Positions 28,833-36,812 of a DNA stretch of 59,417 nucleotides are shown piece by piece. Position 1 is the first letter of the stretch, and each line of letters opens with the position of its first letter. The position numbers and the translations under genes are program-made. The notes below the pieces were generated by a model. The model did not search any database, had not been told where the DNA came from, and worked only from the letters and a program-made list of their open reading frames with translations. The DNA comes from Clostridiales bacterium (lineage in GTDB: Bacteria > Bacillota > Clostridia > UBA1381). The stretch covers positions 1 to 59,417 of the forward strand of contig JAQXZB010000067.1 in assembly GCA_029226975.1 (NCBI GenBank), written 5' to 3'.

Positions 28833-29594
28833 GTGAAAAAAATTATTTTGGCAATTACGATTATAATGATGAGTGCGGTAACTGTGGTATCTGCAAAGTT
28901 TGAAAATCCGCCCGTTTCGGATAACGGCGGACTGCTAAGTCAACAACAGCTTGCGGAAATTTCACAAAGCCTTGAACAGCTTCGAGAGGAATACGGCTTC
29001 GATACGGCAATATATACGGAGGAAACCCTCGCAGGTGATGACGCCCAAAGCCGCGCCGATGATATTTTTGATTACGGCGGTTACGGCAGGGACGGAATAT
29101 TGCTCTATATTTCCGTAAATCCGAGAAAATATCATATAACAACCCATGGCAGGGGCGAAGCTGTTTTTAATGAAAACGGTCTTGCATATATCGAGAAAAT
29201 GATACTGCCGTCACTTAGGGAGAATGACAGCTATACGGCAATGAAGCTGTATGCTGCGCATTGCGGCGAGCTTTTGGAGATGGCAAGGCAGGGAAATCCT
29301 TTTAACAAAAGTCAGCACAGTATGCAGTATATTATAGCAGTTCTTGCGGCTGCACTGCTTTTGCCTGTCCTTGCGGCATATCTGATTACGGCGGCAAGAC
29401 TGGCAAAAATGAAAACGGCAAACAAGCAGGATTATGCGGCAAATTATATGAAGCCGGGCAGTCTGAAGCTTGAAAATTCACAGGATTTGTTTTTATACAG
29501 TACAGTAACCAAAACGCCGAAGCCAAAGTCCGATTCCGGCTCTCATGTATCGTCCTCGGGCGAGAGCCACGGAGGGCGCGGCGGAAGCTATTGA
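28833..29594 (+). CDS. TPM-domain membrane protein, YdjH/YgcG-like
   Basis: 253 residues. GTG start at 28833 with a G-rich ribosome site (GAGGGGGGG, about 28817-28825). Signal peptide about residues 1-21, then an extracytoplasmic TPM domain: PPVSDNGGLLSQQQLAEISQ (outline) and GRDGILLYISVNPRKYHITTHGRG (near 88). A single membrane helix (about 163-188) follows, then a cytoplasmic tail ending HGGRGGSY, the Gly-rich ending common in this family. It corresponds to YdjH between YdjG and YdjI. TPM domains are proposed to act in membrane-protein quality control; enzymatic activity is unproven. Confidence 0.82.
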   Translation: MKKIILAITIIMMSAVTVVSAKFENPPVSDNGGLLSQQQLAEISQSLEQLREEYGFDTAIYTEETLAGDDAQSRADDIFDYGGYGRDGILLYISVNPRKYHITTHGRGEAVFNENGLAYIEKMILPSLRENDSYTAMKLYAAHCGELLEMARQGNPFNKSQHSMQYIIAVLAAALLLPVLAAYLITAARLAKMKTANKQDYAANYMKPGSLKLENSQDLFLYSTVTKTPKPKSDSGSHVSSSGESHGGRGGSY

Positions 29595-29624
29595 TTTATA
29601 TAATAAAGGAAAGGAGTAATACAT

Positions 29625-30923
29625 ATGGGATTATTAAAAGCAGCCATAGGCGCGGCGGGAGGAGTTCTTGCCGACCAGTGGCGTGATTATTTTTACTGTG
29701 ACAGCCTTGATTCTGACGTTCTTGCGGCAAAGGGCGAAAAGAGAGCGGGAAAAAGAAGCTCTAACAAAAAAGGAGAGGATAATATTATTTCAAACGGCTC
29801 GGTTATAAACGTAAACGAGGGACAGTGCATGATTATTGTTGAAAGCGGTAAGATTGTAGAAGTCTGCGCAGAGCCGGGCGAGTTCGTTTATGATTCGGGA
29901 ACGGAACCGAGCATTTTCTATGGAAATTTAGGCGAAAATATTAAAAAGAGCTTCGCTCAAATCGGTAAGCGTTTTACCTTTGGCGGCGATGCGGGCAAGG
30001 ATCAGCGAGTGTACTTCTTTAACACAAAGGAAATTATAGGCAATAAATACGGAACTCCCTCACCGGTGCCCTTCAGAGTTGTGGATAACAATATCGGTCT
30101 TGACATGGATATTGCAATCCGATGTCATGGGGAATATTCGTATAAAATAACAAATCCGTTGCTGTTTTATGCCAATGTATGCGGAAATGTGGAGGGGCTG
30201 TATCTTAGGGATACCATTGAAAGCCAGCTTAAAACCGAGCTTTTGACAGCGCTTCAGCCCGCCTTTGCAAGAATTTCCGAAATGGGCATTCGTTATAGCG
30301 CTCTGCCGGCGCATACAAAGGAAATAGGGGATGCATTAAACGAGGAGCTTTCCTCAAGATGGAGAGATTTAAGAGGTATTGAAATAGTAGTGTTCGGCGT
30401 ATCATCGGTAAATGCATCCGAAGAGGATGAAAAGATGATAAAGGAAATACAAAGGAACGCGGCGTTCAGAAATCCCACCATGGCGGCGGCGCACATGGTC
30501 GGCGCACAGGCACAGGCTATGCAGAGTGCAGCCGAAAATCAAGGCGGCATGGGCGCAATGGGCGGTTTCTTCGGCATGAATATGGCACAGAATGCAGGAG
30601 GAGTGAATGCCTCAAATCTGTATGCAATGGGGCAGCAACAGCCACAACCTCGGTCGGACACATGGAGATGTAAATGCGGAGCGGAATCGTCGGGTAAGTT
30701 CTGCCCCGAATGCGGAGCGCCAAAACCGGCACAGGACGGCTGGAAATGCTCCTGCGGTACTGTGAACAAGGGAAAGTTCTGTCAAAACTGCGGCTCACCC
30801 AAGCCATCGGCTGCACCGATTTATAAATGCGACAAATGCGGCTGGGAGCCGGAGGATCCCTCAAACCCGCCGAAATTCTGCCCCGAATGCGGTGATGTAT
30901 TCGATGACAGTGACAGAGGATAA
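29625..30923 (+). CDS. SPFH-domain protein with three C-terminal zinc ribbons, YdjI-like
   Basis: 432 residues; ATG 29625 preceded by AAAGGAG. Residues about 20-270 are a virion-core/SPFH (stomatin-prohibitin-flotillin) region: INVNEGQCMIIVESGKIVEV, DQRVYFFNTKEIIGNKYGTP, and GIEIVVFGVSSVNASEEDEKMI. A Gly/Met/Gln-rich linker follows, then three zinc ribbons: CKCGAESSGKFCPECG (near 345), CSCGTVNKGKFCQNCG (near 372) and CDKCGWEP...FCPECG (near 402). In B. subtilis YdjI tethers PspA to the membrane. Here it is last in a three-gene run closed by a terminator, and no PspA lies nearby, so its partner must be elsewhere or different. Confidence 0.85.
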   Translation: MGLLKAAIGAAGGVLADQWRDYFYCDSLDSDVLAAKGEKRAGKRSSNKKGEDNIISNGSVINVNEGQCMIIVESGKIVEVCAEPGEFVYDSGTEPSIFYGNLGENIKKSFAQIGKRFTFGGDAGKDQRVYFFNTKEIIGNKYGTPSPVPFRVVDNNIGLDMDIAIRCHGEYSYKITNPLLFYANVCGNVEGLYLRDTIESQLKTELLTALQPAFARISEMGIRYSALPAHTKEIGDALNEELSSRWRDLRGIEIVVFGVSSVNASEEDEKMIKEIQRNAAFRNPTMAAAHMVGAQAQAMQSAAENQGGMGAMGGFFGMNMAQNAGGVNASNLYAMGQQQPQPRSDTWRCKCGAESSGKFCPECGAPKPAQDGWKCSCGTVNKGKFCQNCGSPKPSAAPIYKCDKCGWEPEDPSNPPKFCPECGDVFDDSDRG

Positions 30924-30933
30924 AGACATGAAC

Positions 30934-30977
30934 GCGGTTCAAATCCGATTATGGGGGATTTGGACCGCTGTTTTTTA
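30934..30977 (+). terminator. Intrinsic terminator of the YdjGHI-like operon
   Basis: GCGGTTCAAATCC (30934-30946), 9-nt loop, GGATTTGGACCGC (30956-30968), 13-bp stem with one T-G pair, then TGTTTTTT. Confidence 0.85.
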
Positions 30978-30982
30978 CGAGA

Positions 30983-31642
30983 CTATGTCAGATGAAAATG
31001 ATTTTTCTTAAAGCTCAGCAGTCCTTCGTCCCGCATTTTGCACAGTTCCTTTGACATGGCACTGCGGTCTACGGCCAGGAAATCCGCAAGCTGCTGACGG
31101 TTAAAGGGAATATCAAAGGAGGGACTGCTGTGCTTTATGGACTGCTCCGATAAATAGGACAGCAGCTTTTGGCGGGTGGTGCGCTGCGACATATGGGCTG
31201 ATTTTTGGGCAAGAAATCTGTTTTTTCGGGCAAGCAGAGAAAACAGATTTTCAATCAGCCTTGGGTAAAATTTCTGCTCAAAGGCATCAGCGGCAAAAAT
31301 ACGGTTAAGGTTTATAAAAAGCACTGTGCTGTCTTTTGCGGCAACAGCGTTATTCAAAAGGGCACAGTCCCCCGATACGGCGTATGATTCGCCGAAAATA
31401 TCACCCTTTGAAATCTTACTTAAAATGCTTAAATTTCCCCAGTAATCCTCGCTTTGAATATGCACGCTTCCCTCCAAAAGCAGTGCTGCCGAGGATATGC
31501 GCTGTGAGGTATGAAAAATGTATTCGCCCTTTGAATAATTTTTTTTAACCGCAGACAAGTAAAGAAGAATGTTCTCAATTTCATTTTCGTCTATTCCGAC
31601 AAATAATGTTGTTTGCTTTAATTGTTTTAAATATTTTTGCAT
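30983..31642 (-). CDS. Crp/Fnr family transcription regulator
   Basis: 219 residues from ATG 31642, chosen for the AAAGGAGC site just upstream. Cyclic-nucleotide-binding-like domain, residues about 15-120 (YSKGEYIFHTSQRISSAALLLEGSVHI; KGDIFGESYAVSG), then a winged helix-turn-helix at about 150-215 (RQKLLSYLSEQ, FNRQQLADFLAVDRSAMSKELCKM). There is no N-terminal Cys cluster as in FNR, so the ligand is unknown. It is divergent from a ferredoxin gene with 97 bp between; a 14-bp palindrome lies downstream of its own promoter and at an activating position for the ferredoxin. In other Clostridia such pairs occur with hydroxylamine reductase; no hcp gene is present here. Confidence 0.88.
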   Translation of the reverse strand: MQKYLKQLKQTTLFVGIDENEIENILLYLSAVKKNYSKGEYIFHTSQRISSAALLLEGSVHIQSEDYWGNLSILSKISKGDIFGESYAVSGDCALLNNAVAAKDSTVLFINLNRIFAADAFEQKFYPRLIENLFSLLARKNRFLAQKSAHMSQRTTRQKLLSYLSEQSIKHSSPSFDIPFNRQQLADFLAVDRSAMSKELCKMRDEGLLSFKKNHFHLT

Positions 31643-31656
31643 TAAAAGCTCCTTTC

Positions 31657-31698
31657 GTTGTAAATACAACAGACTTAATAGTTTTATTATATTATAAT
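31657..31698 (+). promoter_or_regulatory. Ferredoxin promoter with Crp/Fnr-type operator at about -41.5
   Basis: GTTGTAAATACAAC (31657-31670) is an inverted repeat with 6-bp arms. TATAAT lies at 31693-31698 but no -35 hexamer is recognisable (CAGACT at the right spacing). With transcription starting near 31705, the palindrome is centred at about -41.5, the classic class II activator position of Crp/Fnr proteins. Confidence 0.6.
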
Positions 31699-31714
31699 TA
31701 TGGAGTAAAATCAA
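31686..31714 (-). promoter_or_regulatory. Promoter of the Crp/Fnr regulator
   Basis: Minus strand: TTGATT (31714-31709), 17-bp spacer, TATAAT (31691-31686). Predicted start near 31679, so the palindrome at 31657-31670 would sit at about +10 to +23, a position fit for autorepression. It overlaps the opposing ferredoxin -10. Confidence 0.6.
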
Positions 31715-31739
31715 GCATAAAAAACAGGAGGTAAATATA

Positions 31740-32426
31740 ATGCTTAGAAGAATTATTCAAATAGATGAAGAAAAGTGCAACGGTTGCGGAGCTTGTGCCG
31801 CGGCATGTCATGAGGGAGCAATCGGAATGGTTGACGGCAAAGCAAAGCTGCTGCGCGATGATTACTGCGACGGATTGGGCGACTGCCTGCCAACCTGCCC
31901 CACAGGTGCCATAACCTTTGTGGAGCGTGAAGCTGCCGCATATGATGAAGCGGCGGTAATGGCAAATAAGCAAAAAAAGTCGGCAATGCCCTACGGCTGT
32001 CCCGGTACAAATGTTAAGGAAATAAAAAGAAGCGCCGAAGAAAGAACTGTGGCAAAGCCAATCAGCAGATTAGGGCAGTGGCCGGTACAAATCAAGCTTG
32101 CGCCGATAAATGCGCCGTATTTTGACGGTGCAAATCTGCTCATAGCTGCCGACTGCACAGCATACGCCTACGGGAATTTCCACGAAGAGTTTATAAAAAA
32201 TCACATTACGCTCATCGGCTGTCCGAAGCTTGACGATACGGATTATTCCCAAAAGCTCGAAGAAATCATACGCCTAAACGATATTAAAAGCGTAACGATA
32301 GTGCGAATGGAGGTTCCATGCTGCGGCGGTATTGAGCAGGCTGTAAAAACAGCACTGCAAAGCAGTGGCAAATTCATACCGTGGCAGGTAAAGATAATCT
32401 CAACCGACGGAAATATAAAAATGTAA
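31740..32426 (+). CDS. Ferredoxin-type 4Fe-4S protein with Cys-containing C-terminal domain
   Basis: 228 residues; ATG 31740 with AGGAGG at about 31726-31731. The N-terminal 65 residues carry two cluster motifs: CNGCGACAAACHEGAI (residues 13-28) and CDGLGDCLPTCPTGAI (about 43-58), the second with a longer first spacing. A linker includes the motif PYGCPG. The C-terminal domain (about 120-215) has Cys residues in IAADCTAYAYGNF, IGCPKLDD and VPCCGGI, which suggests a further metal or cluster site. This family is usually annotated only as 4Fe-4S binding protein and often sits by a Crp/Fnr regulator. An electron-transfer or redox-sensing role in the nitrosative or oxidative response is inferred from that context only. 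Confidence 0.8.
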   Translation: MLRRIIQIDEEKCNGCGACAAACHEGAIGMVDGKAKLLRDDYCDGLGDCLPTCPTGAITFVEREAAAYDEAAVMANKQKKSAMPYGCPGTNVKEIKRSAEERTVAKPISRLGQWPVQIKLAPINAPYFDGANLLIAADCTAYAYGNFHEEFIKNHITLIGCPKLDDTDYSQKLEEIIRLNDIKSVTIVRMEVPCCGGIEQAVKTALQSSGKFIPWQVKIISTDGNIKM

Positions 32427-32557
32427 ATTCAAGTAATGCCGGATATGCACGCATATATGGACATACCCTGCCGACCGACACTTTATGGATCGTAGTTGGA
32501 GATATGGGTGCTTGTATAAAGCGCAAAATTTTATCGCGGAAAAAAAAGAATACCGTA

Positions 32558-32586
32558 TTGACATAATATGGAGTTTATGCTACACT
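32558..32586 (+). promoter_or_regulatory. Promoter for the GH38 gene
   Basis: TTGACA (32558-32563), 17-bp spacer, TACACT (32581-32586) with TGC extended -10, 33 bp before the start codon. Confidence 0.65.
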
Positions 32587-32618
32587 GTCACTGACAACAG
32601 CATTTGGAGGATAAGAAA

Positions 32619-35600
32619 ATGAATAATTTTATTCCCGATAAAATAAGGGTAATATGCGAAAAGCTAAAGAGTATTTCACACAGCAGAGTATGCGGACTTG
32701 ATGATTTTGTATGCGCCGAAACGGATTATAAAAAATCAAACGAGCTTCCCGATACGAAAAATTTCAGACCTGTAAGCGAGTTTAAGCTTGCCGGTGCGGA
32801 CAGGCATTTTTGGATGTATTCCAAAATCCCGCCCACAAAAGCCTGTGAGGGAAAAAGATTGTATTTTAGCTTAAGCGGCGGAGATAATCATAAATGGAAC
32901 GTAGCCAATCCACAGTGCCTTGTATATTTAAACGGAGAAATGATTCAGGGCTTGGATATAAATCATACAGAGCTGCCGCTGAATTTTGATACCGAATATG
33001 AAATGTATATATATTATTATACGGGCATGGAGGATGCGCCGGCGGAGTTTAAGGCAGAGCTTGTAATGATAGATACAAGAATAGAAAAGCTGTTTTACGA
33101 TGTCCATGTTCCCTATGAGGCGGCAATGTGCCTTGACGAGAATGACGATAACAGGATTTTGATATTAAAAACCCTTGAAAGGGCACTGTCATATTTGGAT
33201 ATGCGTGTTCCTTTAAGCGATATGTTTTATAAAAGCTTAGAGGAAACGGAGGATTTTTTAAAAAAAGAGTTTTACGGCAGTATATGCCGAGAAAACGGCA
33301 AGGAAATAAGCTGCATCGGGCATACACATATAGATGTGGCATGGCTGTGGCGGCTTCGGCAGACGGCAGAAAAGGCACAGCGCAGTTTTTCTACGGTAAT
33401 TAAGCTTATGGAGGATTATCCCGAATATAAATTCATGTCATCACAGCCGCAGCTTTATGAATTTGTAAAGGACAATGCTCCCGAGCTTTACGAAAAGATA
33501 AAAGAAAAGGTCAGGGAGGGACGCTGGGAGCCGGAGGGCGCAATGTGGCTTGAAGCGGACTGCAATCTCACCTCGGGAGAGAGCCTTATAAGACAGATAA
33601 TGTTCGGAAAGCGGTTTATAAAGGAGGAATTCGGAGTTGAAAGCCGGATTTTATGGCTTCCCGATGTTTTCGGCTACAGTGCGGCTTTGCCGCAGATTTT
33701 AAAGAAATGCGGTGTTGACAAATTTGTAACCTCAAAGATAAGCTGGAATGAAAGCAATCAAATGCCTTATGACAGCTTTGAATGGGAGGGAATAGACGGA
33801 ACGGAAATATTTACATATTTCATCACGGCACAGGATTTGCCAAAAAGCAAAAAGCCCGAGAATTTTACCACCTATAACGGATATATCAGACCGAAACAAG
33901 TGCTTGGAACATGGAAGCGCTATCAGCAAAAGGAATATACCGACTGTGCGATGATACCCTTCGGCTTCGGTGACGGAGGCGGTGGACCCACAAAGGATAT
34001 GCTTGAACAACAAAGGCGGCTGGCTTTTGGTATTCCGGGAATTCCAAAAACAAAAATAGAGCCGCTGTCGGTTTTTCTTGACAGAGCGTATGAAAGCTTT
34101 AAGGAAAATTCAAGACTGCTTAAAAGAACTCCCCGATGGGTGGGAGAGCTGTATCTTGAATTTCACCGAGGAACATACACTTCAATGGCAAGAAACAAAA
34201 AGAATAACCGCAAAAGTGAGCTTTTATATCAAAAAGCAGAACAGCTGTCGGTTTTCGATATGCTTATGCTCGGCGGCAGCTATGACCAAAGCACAATAAA
34301 TGCAGGCTGGAAAAAGATACTCCTAAATCAGTTCCATGATATAATACCCGGCTCGTCAATAGGTGGAGTTTATGAGGACAGCGACATATCCTACAGTGAA
34401 ATATTCGATGCCGGAAATAATATTGTCAAGGAAAAAATAACCGAAATAGCCGGAAATGTTGATTCTGAGGGCGGGCTGCTTGTATACAATCCCAACTCCT
34501 TTGAATGCAGCGATACGGTGATATATAACGGAGAAAGTATATATGCCGATAATATACCGCCCATGGGCTATAAAGTTATAAAACCCAAAAGAGGAAGCGG
34601 AAATGTTTCGGTTTCAGGCAGACGGATTGAGAATAAATACTATGTAATAGAGCTTGACGAAAACGGAGCGATAATATCCCTTTACGATAAGGAAAACGAG
34701 CGCGAGGTGGTAAAACAAGGCGAGAGGTTAAACGAGCTTCAGCTGTTTGAGGATTTCCCCAAGGAATACGATGCCTGGGAAATATCCGTTTATTACAAAC
34801 AGAAAATGTGGATAATCGACGATGTAACCTCAATGGAAGCCGTATATGACGGAGTACGCGCAGGAGTGAGAATAACGAGGGATTATTTGAACTCCCGAAT
34901 AGTACAGACGATATATTTATATGAAAATTCAAGGCGCATTGATTTTGAAAATAATATTGACTGGCATGAGGAGCATGTTTTGTTAAAGGCGGCGTTCCCC
35001 GTTGATATACACGCAAACGAAGCAGTTTATGACATTCAGTTCGGCAATATAAAAAGACCGACACATTCCAACACCTCATGGGATGCGGCAAAATTTGAGG
35101 TATGCGCGCATAAATGGGCGGATATATCGGAAAACGGATATGGCGTAAGTCTGATAAACGATTGTAAATACGGCCACAGCGCAGAGGGCAGTACACTGAA
35201 ATTAACGCTTTTAAAATGCGCTCTCTATCCCAATCCCGATGCGGATAAGGAAGTGCATGAGTTTAAGTATTCACTGATACCTCATAGGGGAGATTTTAGG
35301 GAAGCGGATATTGTGCGCGAAGCACAGCTGTTTAATCAGCCGCTTACGGCACTGGAAATCCCGGCGCAAAACGGTACTCTTCCGGCTGAATTTTCGCTGA
35401 TAGGCTGCGACAGTCCGAATATTATTATAGAAACCGTAAAAAAAGCAGAGAATAGCAATGACATTATAATAAGGCTGTATGATGCCTTCGACCGGAGATG
35501 TACGGCAAGACTTTTTACGGGCTTTGATGTAAAAAAAGCGTATGTATGCGATATGTTGGAAAACAACGAAAGAGAAATAGCAGCAAAAGGACGTGAGCTT

Positions 35601-35651
35601 GAGGTTCCGGTAGGTAATTTCGAGGTGGTAACCCTGAAGCTGTGTATATGA
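32619..35651 (+). CDS. Alpha-mannosidase, glycoside hydrolase family 38
   Basis: 1010 residues from ATG 32619, set by GGAGG at 32606-32610. No signal peptide, so cytoplasmic. An N-terminal beta domain (1-225) precedes the GH38 catalytic domain: Zn ligands in GHTHIDVAWLWRLRQT (near 233), EPEGAMWLEADCNL (near 305), and catalytic Asp in WLPDVFGYSAALPQ (near 350). A helical middle domain follows, with HDIIPGSSIGGVYEDS supplying the last Zn-binding His (near 572), then C-terminal beta-sandwiches. The order matches Ams1-like or bacterial GH38 enzymes, which remove alpha-mannose from oligosaccharides. It is monocistronic; no transporter or regulator is beside it. Confidence 0.93.
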   Translation: MNNFIPDKIRVICEKLKSISHSRVCGLDDFVCAETDYKKSNELPDTKNFRPVSEFKLAGADRHFWMYSKIPPTKACEGKRLYFSLSGGDNHKWNVANPQCLVYLNGEMIQGLDINHTELPLNFDTEYEMYIYYYTGMEDAPAEFKAELVMIDTRIEKLFYDVHVPYEAAMCLDENDDNRILILKTLERALSYLDMRVPLSDMFYKSLEETEDFLKKEFYGSICRENGKEISCIGHTHIDVAWLWRLRQTAEKAQRSFSTVIKLMEDYPEYKFMSSQPQLYEFVKDNAPELYEKIKEKVREGRWEPEGAMWLEADCNLTSGESLIRQIMFGKRFIKEEFGVESRILWLPDVFGYSAALPQILKKCGVDKFVTSKISWNESNQMPYDSFEWEGIDGTEIFTYFITAQDLPKSKKPENFTTYNGYIRPKQVLGTWKRYQQKEYTDCAMIPFGFGDGGGGPTKDMLEQQRRLAFGIPGIPKTKIEPLSVFLDRAYESFKENSRLLKRTPRWVGELYLEFHRGTYTSMARNKKNNRKSELLYQKAEQLSVFDMLMLGGSYDQSTINAGWKKILLNQFHDIIPGSSIGGVYEDSDISYSEIFDAGNNIVKEKITEIAGNVDSEGGLLVYNPNSFECSDTVIYNGESIYADNIPPMGYKVIKPKRGSGNVSVSGRRIENKYYVIELDENGAIISLYDKENEREVVKQGERLNELQLFEDFPKEYDAWEISVYYKQKMWIIDDVTSMEAVYDGVRAGVRITRDYLNSRIVQTIYLYENSRRIDFENNIDWHEEHVLLKAAFPVDIHANEAVYDIQFGNIKRPTHSNTSWDAAKFEVCAHKWADISENGYGVSLINDCKYGHSAEGSTLKLTLLKCALYPNPDADKEVHEFKYSLIPHRGDFREADIVREAQLFNQPLTALEIPAQNGTLPAEFSLIGCDSPNIIIETVKKAENSNDIIIRLYDAFDRRCTARLFTGFDVKKAYVCDMLENNEREIAAKGRELEVPVGNFEVVTLKLCI

Positions 35652-35773
35652 AAACTTATAAAAATACGGCAATCCCAAGACCCAAAGACCCGCAAATAGT
35701 GACGATAGATAACGTTTATGTAATGATTTATTTCGTCTACACCGGAAGCACCACATGTATTTTTAGAGGTACG

Positions 35774-35807
35774 GCAGCGTGCAGATAACCCTGTCTGCAC
35801 GCTGTCA
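35774..35807. terminator. 13-bp hairpin between the convergent GH38 and membrane-protein genes
   Basis: GGCAGCGTGCAGA, loop TAACCCTG, TCTGCACGCTGTC, with one G-T pair. No T run follows directly. It is the only notable structure in the 180-bp gap 35652-35831. Confidence 0.5.
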
Positions 35808-35831
35808 AACGCATTATGCACTACTAAACCA

Positions 35832-36185
35832 TTATAAGCCTTTTTTCTTCTGCACGATTGCGGTTATGAGAAATACCGCACCGAAAACAGCCGATAAAAC
35901 GCCCCAGATTTTTAAATCCGCAAAGGATCCGGACATGGGAATTGCAATTACTGCGCCGAATATGTAGAACACCGCCGCTGTAATCGCGCCGCCGAAGGAC
36001 TTGCGCGCCGCTATGCCCACGATGCCGGCAACAAGCATAAATACAGCCAGTATCATTCCGGCAGAGCCGCTTGATTCGCCGTTTTCCGCCATGGCGTTTC
36101 CAAGCCCCGCCGCGCAGGACTGAAATATAATAAGTCCGAATAAAACAATTGATATAATTCCCAATACTAATCTTGCAGTTTTCAT
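35832..36185 (-). CDS. Small integral membrane protein of unknown function
   Basis: 117 residues with four predicted membrane helices (about 5-28, 42-60, 63-82, 91-110) and a basic C-terminus (QKKKGL). ATG 36185 is preceded by GGAGAA. It resembles small DUF4064-like membrane proteins, but I cannot assign a family. It is the last gene after the kinase and the lipoprotein on the same strand (20 bp after the lipoprotein stop), so it may belong to the same signalling locus. Confidence 0.7.
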   Translation of the reverse strand: MKTARLVLGIISIVLFGLIIFQSCAAGLGNAMAENGESSGSAGMILAVFMLVAGIVGIAARKSFGGAITAAVFYIFGAVIAIPMSGSFADLKIWGVLSAVFGAVFLITAIVQKKKGL

Positions 36186-36204
36186 AATTTAATTCTCCGT
36201 TCTT

Positions 36205-36750
36205 TTACATTGTAAAGGTTTTTGTAAGTTTGTCATCGCCGAAGCTGATTAGAGGCTTTACCTCAACGGTTACGGGAGCGTCGGCACTTGTCAGAGTATA
36301 AGCCTTTTGAACTCTTAGCTTTGCGCCGGGCTGAAGCGTTTTTAAGGAAGCCTCGCCGTCATAGACATCATTATTGATTATTATGGCTGAGCTTAAGGAT
36401 ACTCCGTCTTGGTACGCTTGGCAAAGCACAGCGGTGCTGAACATGGCGTTATTACTGCTGTTGTTTTGAAAATCAAAGTTAATGACTATTGCGGGATTGC
36501 CCTCAAAATCCGTAGTCTTTACCGCGTCTAAGATGCTTATTTCATAATCGCCCAGAGCACCGCTTTCACCGGCGGCTTCCGTATCCTCTTTGGCTGCCGG
36601 CTCGGGCGATGCGCTTTGCTGAGATGATTGCTGCGGCGAGGTTTGCACTGAACTGCTGCAGCCTGCCACAGCAGTCAAAATAAGCAGGGTGCTTATGACG
36701 CCAAGCAAAAGCTTTTTATGGGATTGATTTAAAATATTATGGTGTTTCAT
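36205..36750 (-). CDS. Lipoprotein with DUF5067-like domain
   Basis: 181 residues from ATG 36750, preceded by AAAAGGAGG (about 36756-36764); longer upstream frames overlap the kinase. Lipoprotein signal: MKHHNILNQSHKKLL, hydrophobic core, lipobox VAGC near residue 30. A Ser/Gln/Glu-rich spacer leads to a beta-sandwich (YEISILDAVKTTDFEGNPAIVINFDFQNNS...; AYQDGVSLSSAI) typical of DUF5067/DUF4352 immunoglobulin-like domains. It is anchored on the outer face of the membrane. Its position behind a membrane-anchored kinase suggests it may sense or deliver an extracellular cue; this is inference. Confidence 0.8.
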   Translation of the reverse strand: MKHHNILNQSHKKLLLGVISTLLILTAVAGCSSSVQTSPQQSSQQSASPEPAAKEDTEAAGESGALGDYEISILDAVKTTDFEGNPAIVINFDFQNNSSNNAMFSTAVLCQAYQDGVSLSSAIIINNDVYDGEASLKTLQPGAKLRVQKAYTLTSADAPVTVEVKPLISFGDDKLTKTFTM

Positions 36751-36812
36751 AAAATCCTCCTTTTGGTATTTAAAACTTCGGATATATGATACCATAAAAT
36801 AAAGTTCATCTG

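Noticed and set aside
32427-32557. Possible structured RNA or riboswitch after the ferredoxin gene
   Set aside because: I looked for conserved cores of common riboswitches and found no convincing match; the segment lies upstream of the GH38 promoter rather than in its leader.
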